Made by a program: the position numbers and the translations under genes. Source: Neorhizobium galegae (GTDB lineage: Bacteria > Pseudomonadota > Alphaproteobacteria > Rhizobiales > Rhizobiaceae). From it: a stretch of DNA of 64,000 nucleotides. The DNA is taken from positions 124,001 to 188,000 of the forward strand of contig NZ_JAGIPH010000007.1 of the NCBI RefSeq assembly GCF_017877135.1, read 5' to 3'. The notes under the pieces were generated by a model that searched no databases, was not told the DNA's origin, and saw only the letters and a program-made list of their open reading frames with translations. This document shows positions 52,736 through 61,602 of this stretch, one piece after another (the stretch's first letter is position 1; every line of letters begins with the position of its first letter).

Positions 52736-53872
52736 TTAGATGGATCCGAGTTCTTCGATATATGTTTGCATGGTGTGGCGGTTGCGAACACGTTCCTGCA
52801 GCGCTCTTGCACGCGTTACGCGTTCGCCTGGATCCGCAAGCATGGACCGGACGGCGCGCACGGCGCCCTCGACGCCATCGGTCTCCTGGAAGCTCCACCC
52901 TGTCGTTTCATCGATCAGTTCCGTCACGCCGCCAACTGCGCTCGCCGCAATCGGCATACCCAGTGCGCCGAGTTCGATCAGGATCGTCGGCAACCCATCC
53001 CATGCCGACGTGTAGAGCCAGCCGTCACAGTCGGTCAGCGGAAGCTCGTCATAGCGTGCGAAAGGCGGGTTCAAGGTCAGATTGGCGGGAAGGCTGCTCA
53101 GATCCGGCGGCGCATCAAGAACCGCCTTGCCCCAGCAGCGAAAATCGATGTCGGGCATGGCACGTGCCACGGCGATGGCGAGATCGAACCGCTTCTGCCG
53201 GTCCAGCCGTCCGCCCCAAAAGATGCAGGGACGGTGCGTGGGCGGCCTATCGACTTGCCGTTGAGCAACCGGCGTCGTCGCAACGTCAAGCTGGGTGGGC
53301 GTATAGAGCGTCTTTACCTTCGCCGTTTCGCTTGCGGGAATTGCCAGGCGGTCGATGAGGGTCCGTGCGAGGTATTTGGTGTCGATCAGGGCTGCGGTCA
53401 GACAGGGGAATATGTTGGCAAAAAACCAGACAGGATAACCGACCTCGTTCCCCTGCTCCGTTCGATCGGCGCAGAAGTAGTAAGCATAAAGCCGAAACTG
53501 GATCGACAGGCGTTTTCCGTAGCTGGCGAAGGTTTCGAACGCACGGCGGCTGTTGACGTTGAAAATTCGCGGTGCGCCGATCTCGCACAGGATAACGTAG
53601 AGCGCCCGCCGCGGGTTTGCGACGGCACCAAGCGTCTCTGAAATATCAACGGTCGCGATCGTGTCGGGATACCAATGGGGTCTGTCCCAATGGGCGTCAT
53701 CGGTCCGCAGAATGAGAACACGCTCCTGCCTCGCAAGAGCCTTTGAAAGGACAGCGGCCACGAGGTCTGCGCCGCCCATCCGGCCTGCCGGCATCAGCAC
53801 GACCGAATCGTAAGGGCCGGGCGGGATCGCGTCGGTGGCACGCCGGGCATGACGCCTCCATCCCTGTTGCAT
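52736..53872 (-). CDS. Glycosyltransferase family 4 (group 1)
   Basis: A 378-residue GT-B transferase. The N-terminal domain opens with VVLMPAGRMGGADLVAAVLS, and the C-terminal donor-binding domain has IFWGGRLDRQKRFDLAIAVA and LYTSAWDGLPTILIELGALGMPIAASAVGG followed by ELIDETTGW (as regions). It presumably adds a sugar to a surface glycan. The first 15 residues (MQQGWRRHARRATDAIPPGP) read like the interior of a longer protein, and its 5' end overlaps a divergent methyltransferase gene by 24 bases, so N-terminal truncation at a rearrangement is possible. Confidence 0.82.
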   Translation of the reverse strand: MQQGWRRHARRATDAIPPGPYDSVVLMPAGRMGGADLVAAVLSKALARQERVLILRTDDAHWDRPHWYPDTIATVDISETLGAVANPRRALYVILCEIGAPRIFNVNSRRAFETFASYGKRLSIQFRLYAYYFCADRTEQGNEVGYPVWFFANIFPCLTAALIDTKYLARTLIDRLAIPASETAKVKTLYTPTQLDVATTPVAQRQVDRPPTHRPCIFWGGRLDRQKRFDLAIAVARAMPDIDFRCWGKAVLDAPPDLSSLPANLTLNPPFARYDELPLTDCDGWLYTSAWDGLPTILIELGALGMPIAASAVGGVTELIDETTGWSFQETDGVEGAVRAVRSMLADPGERVTRARALQERVRNRHTMQTYIEELGSI

Positions 53873-54562
53873 CTATTCCCGCATGCAAAAGCTGGCAATC
53901 CCTGGGCGGTGGACTGGCCCTATCTGCGCAAGGAAGTGCCGCATATATGGCGTTCGGATGCGCGGCACACGGGCTATGTCACAGGCAACGCGTCAGTCGA
54001 AGAGGCGGCATGCCTCTATTCATTCGCCTGCCAATTCTCGGGCAGACGGGGACTTGAGATCGGCACGCACTATGGATGGACAGCCGCGCATTTGCTGGCG
54101 GCCGGGCTACGCCTTGATTGCATAGACCCGGCCATAGAAGATCCACAACGGCGACAGGACATTATCGAGGTTCTCGACAAGGTTCCAGGCTCCGTCGGGT
54201 ACCGGCTCTGGGATGGCTTCTCGCCGCAATGCGTCGACGCCGTTCGCGCAGGTGCGCCCGAGCCGTGGTCATTTGTCTTCATCGACGGAAATCACGACGG
54301 CGATGCACCGCGCGAGGATGCGCGCGCTGTACTGCCGCATCTTGCACCAGATGCGATGGTCGTGTTCCATGATCTGATTTCACCGCATGTCGAGGCAGGT
54401 CTTGCGGTCTTTCGGGACGCCGGATTTGACACATGCCTCATCAATACGATGCAGGTGCTCGGCGTGGCCTGGCGCGGCAAGGTTGATCCGCCGGTTCACA
54501 TCCAGGATCAAAACGTCCCGAACTTGTTCCTATCGCATCTCGACAAATACCGGCGCGGCTAA
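53849..54562 (+). CDS. Class I SAM-dependent methyltransferase (Methyltransf_24-like)
   Basis: A 237-residue methyltransferase with SAM motif I GLEIGTHYGWTAAHLLAAG, an acidic end of strand 2 (LDCIDPAIEDPQ) and FVFIDGNHDGDAPREDA, as in sugar- or glycan-modifying Methyltransf_24 enzymes. It is divergent from, and overlaps, the GT4 gene by 24 bases at their starts, an unusual layout. No strong ribosome site is seen before the ATG. Methyl acceptor unknown; the neighbourhood suggests a surface glycan. Confidence 0.8.
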   Translation: MTPPSLLHLFPHAKAGNPWAVDWPYLRKEVPHIWRSDARHTGYVTGNASVEEAACLYSFACQFSGRRGLEIGTHYGWTAAHLLAAGLRLDCIDPAIEDPQRRQDIIEVLDKVPGSVGYRLWDGFSPQCVDAVRAGAPEPWSFVFIDGNHDGDAPREDARAVLPHLAPDAMVVFHDLISPHVEAGLAVFRDAGFDTCLINTMQVLGVAWRGKVDPPVHIQDQNVPNLFLSHLDKYRRG

Positions 54563-54994
54563 GCCTGTCGAGGATAAAGTGCAAGAACATCGGCAGACAC
54601 TGGCCCGGTGCATCGTTCAAGGGTCAGACAGTTGCCGCCATTTCGCGATCCTCAAGATGATCCCTGGAAAAACGTAACCCGTCGTGCGGGTAACAGTTTT
54701 GATACTTGTGCTCGGGGTGGAAAGTGGATACCAGCCATTAAGCATGTCGACATACACATAAGCTAATTTAGCCAAAACCTGTTGGTCTTTGGGAAATACG
54801 GCTCATAGTCAGGAATGGCAGCTATGGATATAGCGCATGGCATGATGCCTTGCCGAGCAGATGCGCGAATTCAGTCGTCCTTGCAGGCGTCCTGAACGTG
54901 CGAGCGGCTTGCCTGATTTCATTGAACACCACCACTCTGCGCCGCATGCACCCGCATTGCACGGGCCTTCAAGTGCAAGGATTAAGAGCCGAAG
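54563..54994. other. Intergenic region with a weak hairpin
   Basis: 432 bases without a supported gene. ACCCG-TCGTG-CGGGT at 54677-54691 followed by AACAGTTTTG could be a weak terminator for the methyltransferase gene. The sequence from 54720 to 54800 is AT-richer and probably holds the promoter of the EAL gene. Nothing else is recognised. Confidence 0.4.
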
Positions 54995-56764
54995 ATGAAT
55001 GCCTCCGACGAACTGGCGCGGCTGAATAGCCTTCGCAACCTGCGGCTTCTTGATACCCTGCCCAGCGAAAGTTTTGACCGCATCACGCGGCTTGTCGCCT
55101 CCTATTTCAACCTGCCCATCGCCGCCGTCTCCTTGACCGACGTCGACCGCCAGTGGTTCAAGTCGAAAGTTGGGGTGGAGCATGACCGCATTCCGCGCCA
55201 CAAGGCGCCGTGTGCGGAAGTGGCCGAAACCGGCCGCATGCTGGTGATCCGCGATTTTCACGCGGACAACTATTACGCCGACAGCACCCTCGGCAATGCC
55301 GGCATCCGCTTCTACGCAGGCGCGCCGCTCCTGACGCCGGATGGCTATGGGCTGGGCGCGCTCTGTGTGCTGGGCGCCGAGCCGCGCAATATCACCGATG
55401 ACGAAATGGCCACATTGACGGATCTGGCCGCCATGGTGATGGACCAGATCGAACTGCAGCATGCAGTGGGTCGCATAGAACCCTCGAGCGGCCTGCCGAA
55501 CCGGTTCCAGTTGCTGAACGACCTCTCCGACCTTGCCCAGCGCAGGCCCGGTGGGCAGCACATCATCAGCCTGCTCGATCTTGCCCAGACGGCGCAGTTC
55601 GACAGCCTGTCGCGCGTCATGGGTCCGTCCTATCTCGACAGCCTGATCCGCAGTGTCGCGCGCATCCTGAACACCCATGTCGGCCAGGACTCGACGCCCT
55701 ATCACGTCGGCCCCACGCAATTTGCGTTTTTTGCACCAGCCGCCACCGACGCCGATCTCTATTCGCAGACCTTGCTGGATATCCTGACGGAAATCGAGCG
55801 ACAGAGCGATTTCCACATGACGATGACCCCTTCGATCGGCGTCATGACGTTTGATCCGACTGAGATGCAGCCCGAGGACGTGTTGCGGTCGCTGCAGAGC
55901 GCCGTGCAGGATGCGCGCGACAGCGATACCGGGATCGGCTGGTTTTCCTCCGCCACCGATATGCGCCACCGCCGCAATTTCCGTCTCCTCCAGGATTTTC
56001 CCGTGGCACTCGAAACCGAGGACGAGCTTTTCCTCGTCTTCCAGCCGCGGATGGATCTCGACAGCGGCAGCGTCGAGATTGCCGAAGCGCTGCTGCGCTG
56101 GAACCATCCGGTTCTGGGCCCGATCTCCCCGGCGGAATTCATCCCCATCGTCGAGGCTTCCACCTTCGCCCGTGGGCTGAGTGCCTGGGTGATCGATCAG
56201 TCCTTGCGCCAGCTTGCCGAATGGAAGGCCCAGGGGCTCGATTTCAAGCTTTCCATCAACCTGTCGGCACTCAATCTGGAAGAACCGGATTTCTTCGAGC
56301 GGATGATGGACAAGCTTAAGGACTATGCCGTCGATCCCGCCTGCATCGAGCTGGAACTCACGGAAACAGCCATGATGAAGGAGACCGATCGCGCGCTCGA
56401 CCTTCTGCAGAGACTGACGGACACGGGCATCCGGCTTGCGATCGATGATTTCGGCACGGGCTATTCAAGCCTTGCCTATATGCAGAAATTGCCGGCCACG
56501 ATCGTCAAGATCGACCGCTCCTTCATTACCGACATGGCGAAGGGCCATCGCGAACGGGTTCTGGTGCGCTCGATGATCAACCTGTCGCACAGCCTCGGCT
56601 ACCGGGTGGTGGCGGAAGGCGTTGAATCGGCAGAGGCCTCCGATCTGCTGCAAACGATGGGCTGCGACGAGATCCAGGGCTTCTGGCTGTCGCGCCCGAT
56701 GCGCGCCGACGCCCTCAAGGACTGGCTGGCGGACCACACTTCCCGTGCGTCCGGCCTCGCCTGA
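54995..56764 (+). CDS. GAF / degenerate GGDEF / EAL protein (c-di-GMP phosphodiesterase)
   Basis: A 589-residue cytoplasmic signalling protein. Residues about 20-153 are a GAF sensor (IAAVSLTDVDRQWFKSKVG, APCAEVAETG, FYAGAPL, GALCVLG). Residues about 165-320 are a GGDEF domain whose active loop has become VGPTQFAFF, so no cyclase activity is expected. Residues about 335-585 are an EAL domain with EAL at 364-366 (EIAEALLRW), SINLSA, ELTETAMM, IDDFGTGYSSLAYMQ, VKIDRSF and AEGVES, the full set for c-di-GMP hydrolysis. It stands alone; control of surface polysaccharide is plausible from position. Confidence 0.92.
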   Translation: MNASDELARLNSLRNLRLLDTLPSESFDRITRLVASYFNLPIAAVSLTDVDRQWFKSKVGVEHDRIPRHKAPCAEVAETGRMLVIRDFHADNYYADSTLGNAGIRFYAGAPLLTPDGYGLGALCVLGAEPRNITDDEMATLTDLAAMVMDQIELQHAVGRIEPSSGLPNRFQLLNDLSDLAQRRPGGQHIISLLDLAQTAQFDSLSRVMGPSYLDSLIRSVARILNTHVGQDSTPYHVGPTQFAFFAPAATDADLYSQTLLDILTEIERQSDFHMTMTPSIGVMTFDPTEMQPEDVLRSLQSAVQDARDSDTGIGWFSSATDMRHRRNFRLLQDFPVALETEDELFLVFQPRMDLDSGSVEIAEALLRWNHPVLGPISPAEFIPIVEASTFARGLSAWVIDQSLRQLAEWKAQGLDFKLSINLSALNLEEPDFFERMMDKLKDYAVDPACIELELTETAMMKETDRALDLLQRLTDTGIRLAIDDFGTGYSSLAYMQKLPATIVKIDRSFITDMAKGHRERVLVRSMINLSHSLGYRVVAEGVESAEASDLLQTMGCDEIQGFWLSRPMRADALKDWLADHTSRASGLA

Positions 56765-57008
56765 CATCTGAGGCCGGGTCAGGCTGCATGGGCCGACCGC
56801 CCAAGACAGGCCCCATAGTTGTCGCTTTCGAAACAATCTATTGAGAATTATTGCTCTTCCGAAACGCCGCGCCCTGCCCCATCTTGAGGTCACGGCGCCA
56901 GACACGGCGCGTGACTGCCAGGAAAGAACGGCGCAAGCACGGTGATCCTGGAACAGTCCCTATAGTAGCAAATGCTTGGCGTTTCGCGCGAGCAGACGGA
57001 GGCTGGCA

Positions 57009-57710
57009 ATGACCCTCATCCACGAAAGCATGAATCGCGGCCATACCGATACCGGCTGGCTGAACAGCTATCACACCTTCTCCTTCGGTGGCTTTCAGGA
57101 CCCGACCCGCATGGGATACGGCGCTCTGCGGGTCATCAACGAGGACTGGATTGCACCCGGTTCCGGCTTTTCCGAGCACGGCCATGCGGACATGGACATC
57201 CTGACGCTGGTTTTGTCCGGAAAGCTCAAGCACAAGGACACGCTGGGCAATCTCGTCACCATTGCGCCTGGAGAAGCACAGCTGATGTATGCCGGAAGCG
57301 GTGTGCGCCATTCGGAGATGAATGCCTCCGGCCGGGATTCGGCGCATTTCCTGCAGATCTGGCTCATTCCCAACCTGTTGGGTGGCACGCCGCTCTACCA
57401 GCAGGCCGCCCTTCCCGCCGAGCGGGGGGACGGCGGCTGGTCGCTTCTGGCAAGCGGCAGGGCCGGTGACGCGCCGCTGACGCTTCAGTCCGACACGCAG
57501 CTCTTCATCGCCAATGCCCGTGATGGCGACCGCACGCCGCTTCCGACGACCGCAGGGCGGCTTGCCTTCCTGCACATCATCGAAGGCGTGGCGATGCTGG
57601 AGGGGGAAAGGCTCGCCTCGGGTGATGCTGTCGAGATCGGCGCCGGCCAGTTCGAAGACCTCACCTGGATCACCGACGGGCGCGCCCTGCTGTTTGACAT
57701 GGCGCGCTGA
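57009..57710 (+). CDS. Pirin family protein
   Basis: Bicupin protein of 233 residues. The N-terminal cupin carries the metal ligands in FSEHGHADMDILTLVLSG and the Glu of GVRHSEMNAS; YHTFSFGGFQDPTRMGYGALRVINED is the family start. Bacterial pirins are reported as quercetin dioxygenases or metabolic regulators; the present function is unknown. The ATG at 57009 has GGAGG six bases upstream. It stands alone and converges on glpD across a strong bidirectional terminator. Confidence 0.9.
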   Translation: MTLIHESMNRGHTDTGWLNSYHTFSFGGFQDPTRMGYGALRVINEDWIAPGSGFSEHGHADMDILTLVLSGKLKHKDTLGNLVTIAPGEAQLMYAGSGVRHSEMNASGRDSAHFLQIWLIPNLLGGTPLYQQAALPAERGDGGWSLLASGRAGDAPLTLQSDTQLFIANARDGDRTPLPTTAGRLAFLHIIEGVAMLEGERLASGDAVEIGAGQFEDLTWITDGRALLFDMAR

Positions 57711-57716
57711 CACAGT

Positions 57717-57760
57717 GTTGAACCTGCCGCCCGGCTTGTTTTCCGGGCGACAGGTTCAAC
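57717..57760. terminator. Bidirectional terminator between pirin and glpD
   Basis: GTTGAACCTG-C-CGCCCGG, loop CTTGTTTT, CCGGGCG-A-CAGGTTCAAC: an 18-bp stem with one mismatch, centred between the convergent stops of pirin (57710) and glpD (57785). No long T-run follows, but the symmetric placement suits termination from both sides. Confidence 0.7.
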
Positions 57761-57784
57761 GCATTCCGATGCGGCACGATGGGC

Positions 57785-59296
57785 TCAGGCGGCCATCGCC
57801 GCCTGCAGATAATCCTCAAGCCCACTGACTTCGTCACGGGTGAGGAACAGACCCTGCTTGGTCCGCCGCCACAGGATATCCTCGGCCGAAACCGCCCATT
57901 CCCTATCGATCAGCCAGCGCACTTCGACCTCATAGAGCGTGCCGCCGAAATGGCGACCCAGATCTTCGGCCGTCTTCGCCGAGGACAGCAGGCTGCGGGC
58001 ATCGGTTCCATAGCAGCGGATCAGCCGCTCGGCATGGCCGCGCGCGAGAAACGGCGCGTGTGACATCAGTTCGGACACCGCCTTTCCGGCACCCGTTACC
58101 GGGAAATCGCCACCCGGCAGATGGCTGCCGGCCGTCCACGGCTGGCCCTTGGCACCGATCACTTCGGCAATCTTTTCCAGTGCGTGCTCGGCAAGGCGCC
58201 GATAGGTGGTGAGCTTGCCGCCGAAGACGTTCAACAGCGGCGCACCGTCCTCTGGTGCTTCCACCTTCAAAACGTAATCGCGTGTGGCTTCCTGGGCCTT
58301 CGAGGCCCCGTCATCAAACAGCGGACGCACCGCCGAATAGCTCCAGACGATATCCGCCGGAAGGATCGGCTCCTTGAAGTAATCGCTTGCGGCATCGCAG
58401 AGGTAATGGACCTCCTCCTCGCTGATGCGCACGTCCTTCGGGTCGTCCTTGAAATCGCGGTCGGTGGTGCCGATCAGCGTGAAATCACCCTCATAAGGAA
58501 TGGCGAAGATGATGCGGTTGTCCGGGTTCTGGAAGAAATAGGCGCGGTCATGGTTGAACTTCTTGCGCACGATGATGTGGCTGCCCTGAACGAGGCGCAC
58601 ATTATGGGCATTGTTGCGGCCCATGGCGCCAGCCAGAACCTGGTCCACCCAGGGGCCGGCGGCATTGACAACCATGCGGGCACGATGCGTTTCGGTTGAT
58701 CCGTCGCGTGTCGATTTCGTCGTGATCACCCAGTGATCCGCCTCGCGCTGGGCAGACACGACCTTGGCACGGCTGAGAATGGTCGCGCCGCGGATCTGCG
58801 CATCGCGGGCATTGAGCACCACCATGCGCGCATCATCGACCCAGCCGTCGGAATATTCAAACGCCCGACGGAACTCCGGCTTCAACGATCGGCCGGCCTC
58901 GTCGCGCGCGAGATTGAGCGTCCGTGTTGCCGGCAGCAGTTTTCTGCCGCCCAGATGATCGTAGAGGAACAGACCGAGCCGCACCAGCCAGGCGGGCCGC
59001 ACCCCTCCCTTCTGGATGGGCAGCACAAAGCGCAGCGGCCAGATGACATGCGGCGCCATGGCCCACAGCACTTCGCGCTCCATCAGGGCCTCGCGCACCA
59101 GGCGAAATTCGTAATGTTCGAGGTAGCGCAATCCGCCATGGATCAGTTTCGTCGCACCGGACGAGGTGCCGGAGGCAAAATCATTCATTTCTGCCAGGAC
59201 CACCGAATAGCCACGGCCGGCCGCGTCACGCGCGATCCCGCAGCCGTTGATCCCGCCACCGATCACGAAAATGTCGAAGAGGGGCGCGCGCGCCAT
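57785..59296 (-). CDS. glpD: Aerobic glycerol-3-phosphate dehydrogenase
   Basis: FAD-dependent membrane-associated enzyme of 503 residues that oxidises glycerol-3-phosphate to dihydroxyacetone phosphate and feeds electrons to quinone. The FAD-binding motif FVIGGGINGCGIARDAAGRG is at residues 9-28, followed by the GlpD block FASGTSSGATKLIHGGLRYLEHYEF, then LIGTTDRDF and FGGKLTTYRRLAEHAL. The length is standard. It is not next to glpF/glpK or a transporter; upstream are three DeoR-type boxes at 59334-59384. The DeoR/GlpR-like protein at 10735 is a candidate regulator. Confidence 0.96.
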   Translation of the reverse strand: MARAPLFDIFVIGGGINGCGIARDAAGRGYSVVLAEMNDFASGTSSGATKLIHGGLRYLEHYEFRLVREALMEREVLWAMAPHVIWPLRFVLPIQKGGVRPAWLVRLGLFLYDHLGGRKLLPATRTLNLARDEAGRSLKPEFRRAFEYSDGWVDDARMVVLNARDAQIRGATILSRAKVVSAQREADHWVITTKSTRDGSTETHRARMVVNAAGPWVDQVLAGAMGRNNAHNVRLVQGSHIIVRKKFNHDRAYFFQNPDNRIIFAIPYEGDFTLIGTTDRDFKDDPKDVRISEEEVHYLCDAASDYFKEPILPADIVWSYSAVRPLFDDGASKAQEATRDYVLKVEAPEDGAPLLNVFGGKLTTYRRLAEHALEKIAEVIGAKGQPWTAGSHLPGGDFPVTGAGKAVSELMSHAPFLARGHAERLIRCYGTDARSLLSSAKTAEDLGRHFGGTLYEVEVRWLIDREWAVSAEDILWRRTKQGLFLTRDEVSGLEDYLQAAMAA

Positions 59297-59333
59297 GTTT
59301 CATCTCCCTGCGTCATGCTTCAGCGCATTTTGT

Positions 59334-59384
59334 GAAACGAAATATAATCGATCAGAAACGAAATTCAAATGAAATTGAAACGAA
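59334..59384. promoter_or_regulatory. Three phased GAAACGAA repeats upstream of glpD
   Basis: GAAACGAAAT at 59334-59343 and 59355-59364, and GAAACGAA at 59377-59384. The repeat starts are 21 and 22 bases apart, two helical turns, so they face the same side of the DNA. On the glpD strand each reads TTCGTTTC, the core typical of DeoR-family operators. They begin 38 bases before the glpD start codon. Confidence 0.65.
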
Positions 59385-59564
59385 GGCAGGTACCCCCTGC
59401 CCTGCCTCCGTCACCCAGGAACCTCTTCCACTCAGCCACAGCGGGAAGCGCAGACAGTAAAATCTACCTTGAAGAGCATTCACTTTGGTGCAATTCTACC
59501 AATACGGGTACACTCAATATCAGCTCTCGCGTGCGGTGTTTCTCTCAAGGGTGTGGAGGCGACA

Positions 59565-60782
59565 ATGGGCAGGCATCTTCGGCAGATGGCGCAGCGGATG
59601 GCTGACGCTCTTTACAAGCGCAGCATGAGACCGGCAGGGAGGGGACTTCAACGACTTGCGGCAGTCCTGATGATCGCATGCCTTGGCTGGGTGGGCGTCG
59701 CGCAGGCCTCGGACCATGCCGATCCAACCAATCTGATGGGGCCGGAAAGCAATATCACCGATCTCATCTTCTTTCCCGAGAACGACCGGCTGATCCTGAT
59801 CTTCAACGTGCGCCGCTCCTTGAGCACGAAGCCGCCCTATGATCTCTCACCCTATGTCTATGAGGTGAACCTCGATCTCACCACCCCGATTTCCTTCGAC
59901 AATGCCGCTGATGTCGCCCGATACGGCGGCACGGTGAAGGAGCCGTCAAAGCTTCATGCCGATGCCAAGGTGCGCATCCGGCTCAATAATGACGCAGGCC
60001 TTGATCGGATCGAATACGAGGGACTGCAGAACACGGCAGATATCGTAACCAGTTTCGGCGTCCGTGACGATCCGTTCAACTTTCCCCGCTTCTACGGCGT
60101 CAACGCCATCACCATGGCATTGAGCATTCCGCGCAATGCTTTCCCGGCCGGCCAGAAGGATTTTATCCTGTGGGGCACGACGGCGAAGGACGGCCAGCAG
60201 ATAGACCATGTCGGCCGCTCCATCCGCACGCAACTGCCGCGCTTTGGCTTTCTCAATACGGTTGCCGCCAATGAGCAGGTGCCGGCGCTTCTCAAGCAAT
60301 CGACCCGCACGAACGACATCTACAATTTCCTCAAGGGAAATACCGAGTGGTGGTCGAGAGCGCTCGCCGAACTGATGGAGACGTCGTTTCTCCTGCGCAA
60401 GTACGACAACCAGCCCGACGTGATGATCTACAGCGACCGCTTCCCCGTCGGCTATCCGAACGGCCGGCGCATCAGCGATGACGTGGTGGCGCAGACCTGC
60501 GCTGCGGGTGATTGCCTGCTGATGGACATTTCCTTCATCGAGGGCGGCTTTCCCCGGTCCACTAAAAATGACAAGGAATTCCTGCCGCAGTTTCCCTATC
60601 TCGCCGAGCCGTGGCCGGATAAGCCACCGGCCCCGCCGCCCACCCGTTCGCTCACGCCCTATATCGTTGCAGCCGTTATCGTGCTGCTGCTGGTGTCCTG
60701 GGGTCTGGTGCAGGGACTGCGCATCCTCCTGCGCCACCTCTGGCGGGTCATCCGGAACGTCTATGCGCTGGCCACGACGTAG
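59565..60782 (+). CDS. DUF4331 family protein, exported and membrane-anchored
   Basis: A 405-residue protein of the DUF4331 family, which is of unknown function. It has a long n-region then a signal peptide core (LAAVLMIACLGWVGVAQA, about residues 31-48), cleaved before SDHADPTN, which is the DUF4331 start; the ITDLIFFPENDRLILIFNV and GVRDDPFNFPRFYGVNAI regions follow. A C-terminal transmembrane helix (PYIVAAVIVLLLVSWGLVQG) would anchor it with the bulk in the periplasm. The ATG at 59565 has GGAGG six bases upstream. First gene of a three-gene operon with DUF4198 and HupE/UreJ proteins. Confidence 0.85.
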   Translation: MGRHLRQMAQRMADALYKRSMRPAGRGLQRLAAVLMIACLGWVGVAQASDHADPTNLMGPESNITDLIFFPENDRLILIFNVRRSLSTKPPYDLSPYVYEVNLDLTTPISFDNAADVARYGGTVKEPSKLHADAKVRIRLNNDAGLDRIEYEGLQNTADIVTSFGVRDDPFNFPRFYGVNAITMALSIPRNAFPAGQKDFILWGTTAKDGQQIDHVGRSIRTQLPRFGFLNTVAANEQVPALLKQSTRTNDIYNFLKGNTEWWSRALAELMETSFLLRKYDNQPDVMIYSDRFPVGYPNGRRISDDVVAQTCAAGDCLLMDISFIEGGFPRSTKNDKEFLPQFPYLAEPWPDKPPAPPPTRSLTPYIVAAVIVLLLVSWGLVQGLRILLRHLWRVIRNVYALATT

Positions 60783-61602
60783 GACGGCAAAAGCGAGCTG
60801 GCCGCTGCGGTGGCCAGCACTCTCCCTTGCAACGATCCTCCTTCTTTCACGACCTGCCGCTGCCCATGATTTCTGGATCGAGCCCTCGAGCTTCACCCCC
60901 GGCGCCGGGGCAGCCGTGGCCCTCGATCTGAAGGTCGGCGAGGAATTCGTCGGCGATTCCGTGCCGCGCCGGGCGCAGGCGATCGATGTGTTTACCCTGC
61001 AGTCCGGAACGGACGCCCCGCGCCCGGTCTCGGGCGCCGACGGCCTGACGCCGGCAGGCATGACCGCGGTCGGGGGCGAAGGCACCGCGCTTATTGCCTA
61101 TAGCGGCGAAGGCGGCACTGTGAGCCTGCCTGCCGATCGCTTCGAACGCTATCTTGAAAGCCATGGCCTGGAATGGGTGATCCGCGAGCGGGCGTTACGC
61201 CATGAAAGCCTGGAGCCGGGGCGGGAGAATTTTTATCGCCATGCAAAGGCGCTGCTCGGCGGAATGGTGGCCGATCCGATGCTCGCCAGCAAGGCCCTTG
61301 GCCAGAGGCTCGAAATCCTGGTCGATGGCGATCCGACGCAGGACGCGGCACCGATCCTCACGGGTCGGGTGCTCTGGCGCGCTGAACCTCTGGCGGGCGG
61401 GCTTTTGATTGCGCGCAGAAAGGACGATCCGCGTCACCCGCTCACGGTAAGAACCGGGAGCGACGGACGGTTTTCGCTGCAGATCCAAAACGGCGGCATC
61501 TGGCTGCTGCAGATCGTCTGGATGGAACGCGCCGGCTGGTTCGCCCATGAGGACTGGCAAAGCCATTGGTCATCCCTCACACTCCAGAGACCACAGCCAT
61601 GA
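60763..61602 (+). CDS. DUF4198 domain protein, periplasmic (NikM-like)
   Basis: A 279-residue exported protein. The signal peptide (WPALSLATILLLSRPAAA, then HDFWIEPSSF) matches DUF4198 proteins, some of which are periplasmic partners of nickel/cobalt uptake systems; the mature N-terminal His-Asp can bind metal. The ATG at 60763 overlaps the DUF4331 gene by 20 bases; the longer open frame upstream is shadow sequence. The C-terminal part (HPLTVRTGSDGRFSLQIQ) resembles a carboxypeptidase-regulatory-like beta domain. It is coupled to the HupE/UreJ gene by ATGA. Confidence 0.8.
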   Translation: MRWPRRRTAKASWPLRWPALSLATILLLSRPAAAHDFWIEPSSFTPGAGAAVALDLKVGEEFVGDSVPRRAQAIDVFTLQSGTDAPRPVSGADGLTPAGMTAVGGEGTALIAYSGEGGTVSLPADRFERYLESHGLEWVIRERALRHESLEPGRENFYRHAKALLGGMVADPMLASKALGQRLEILVDGDPTQDAAPILTGRVLWRAEPLAGGLLIARRKDDPRHPLTVRTGSDGRFSLQIQNGGIWLLQIVWMERAGWFAHEDWQSHWSSLTLQRPQP

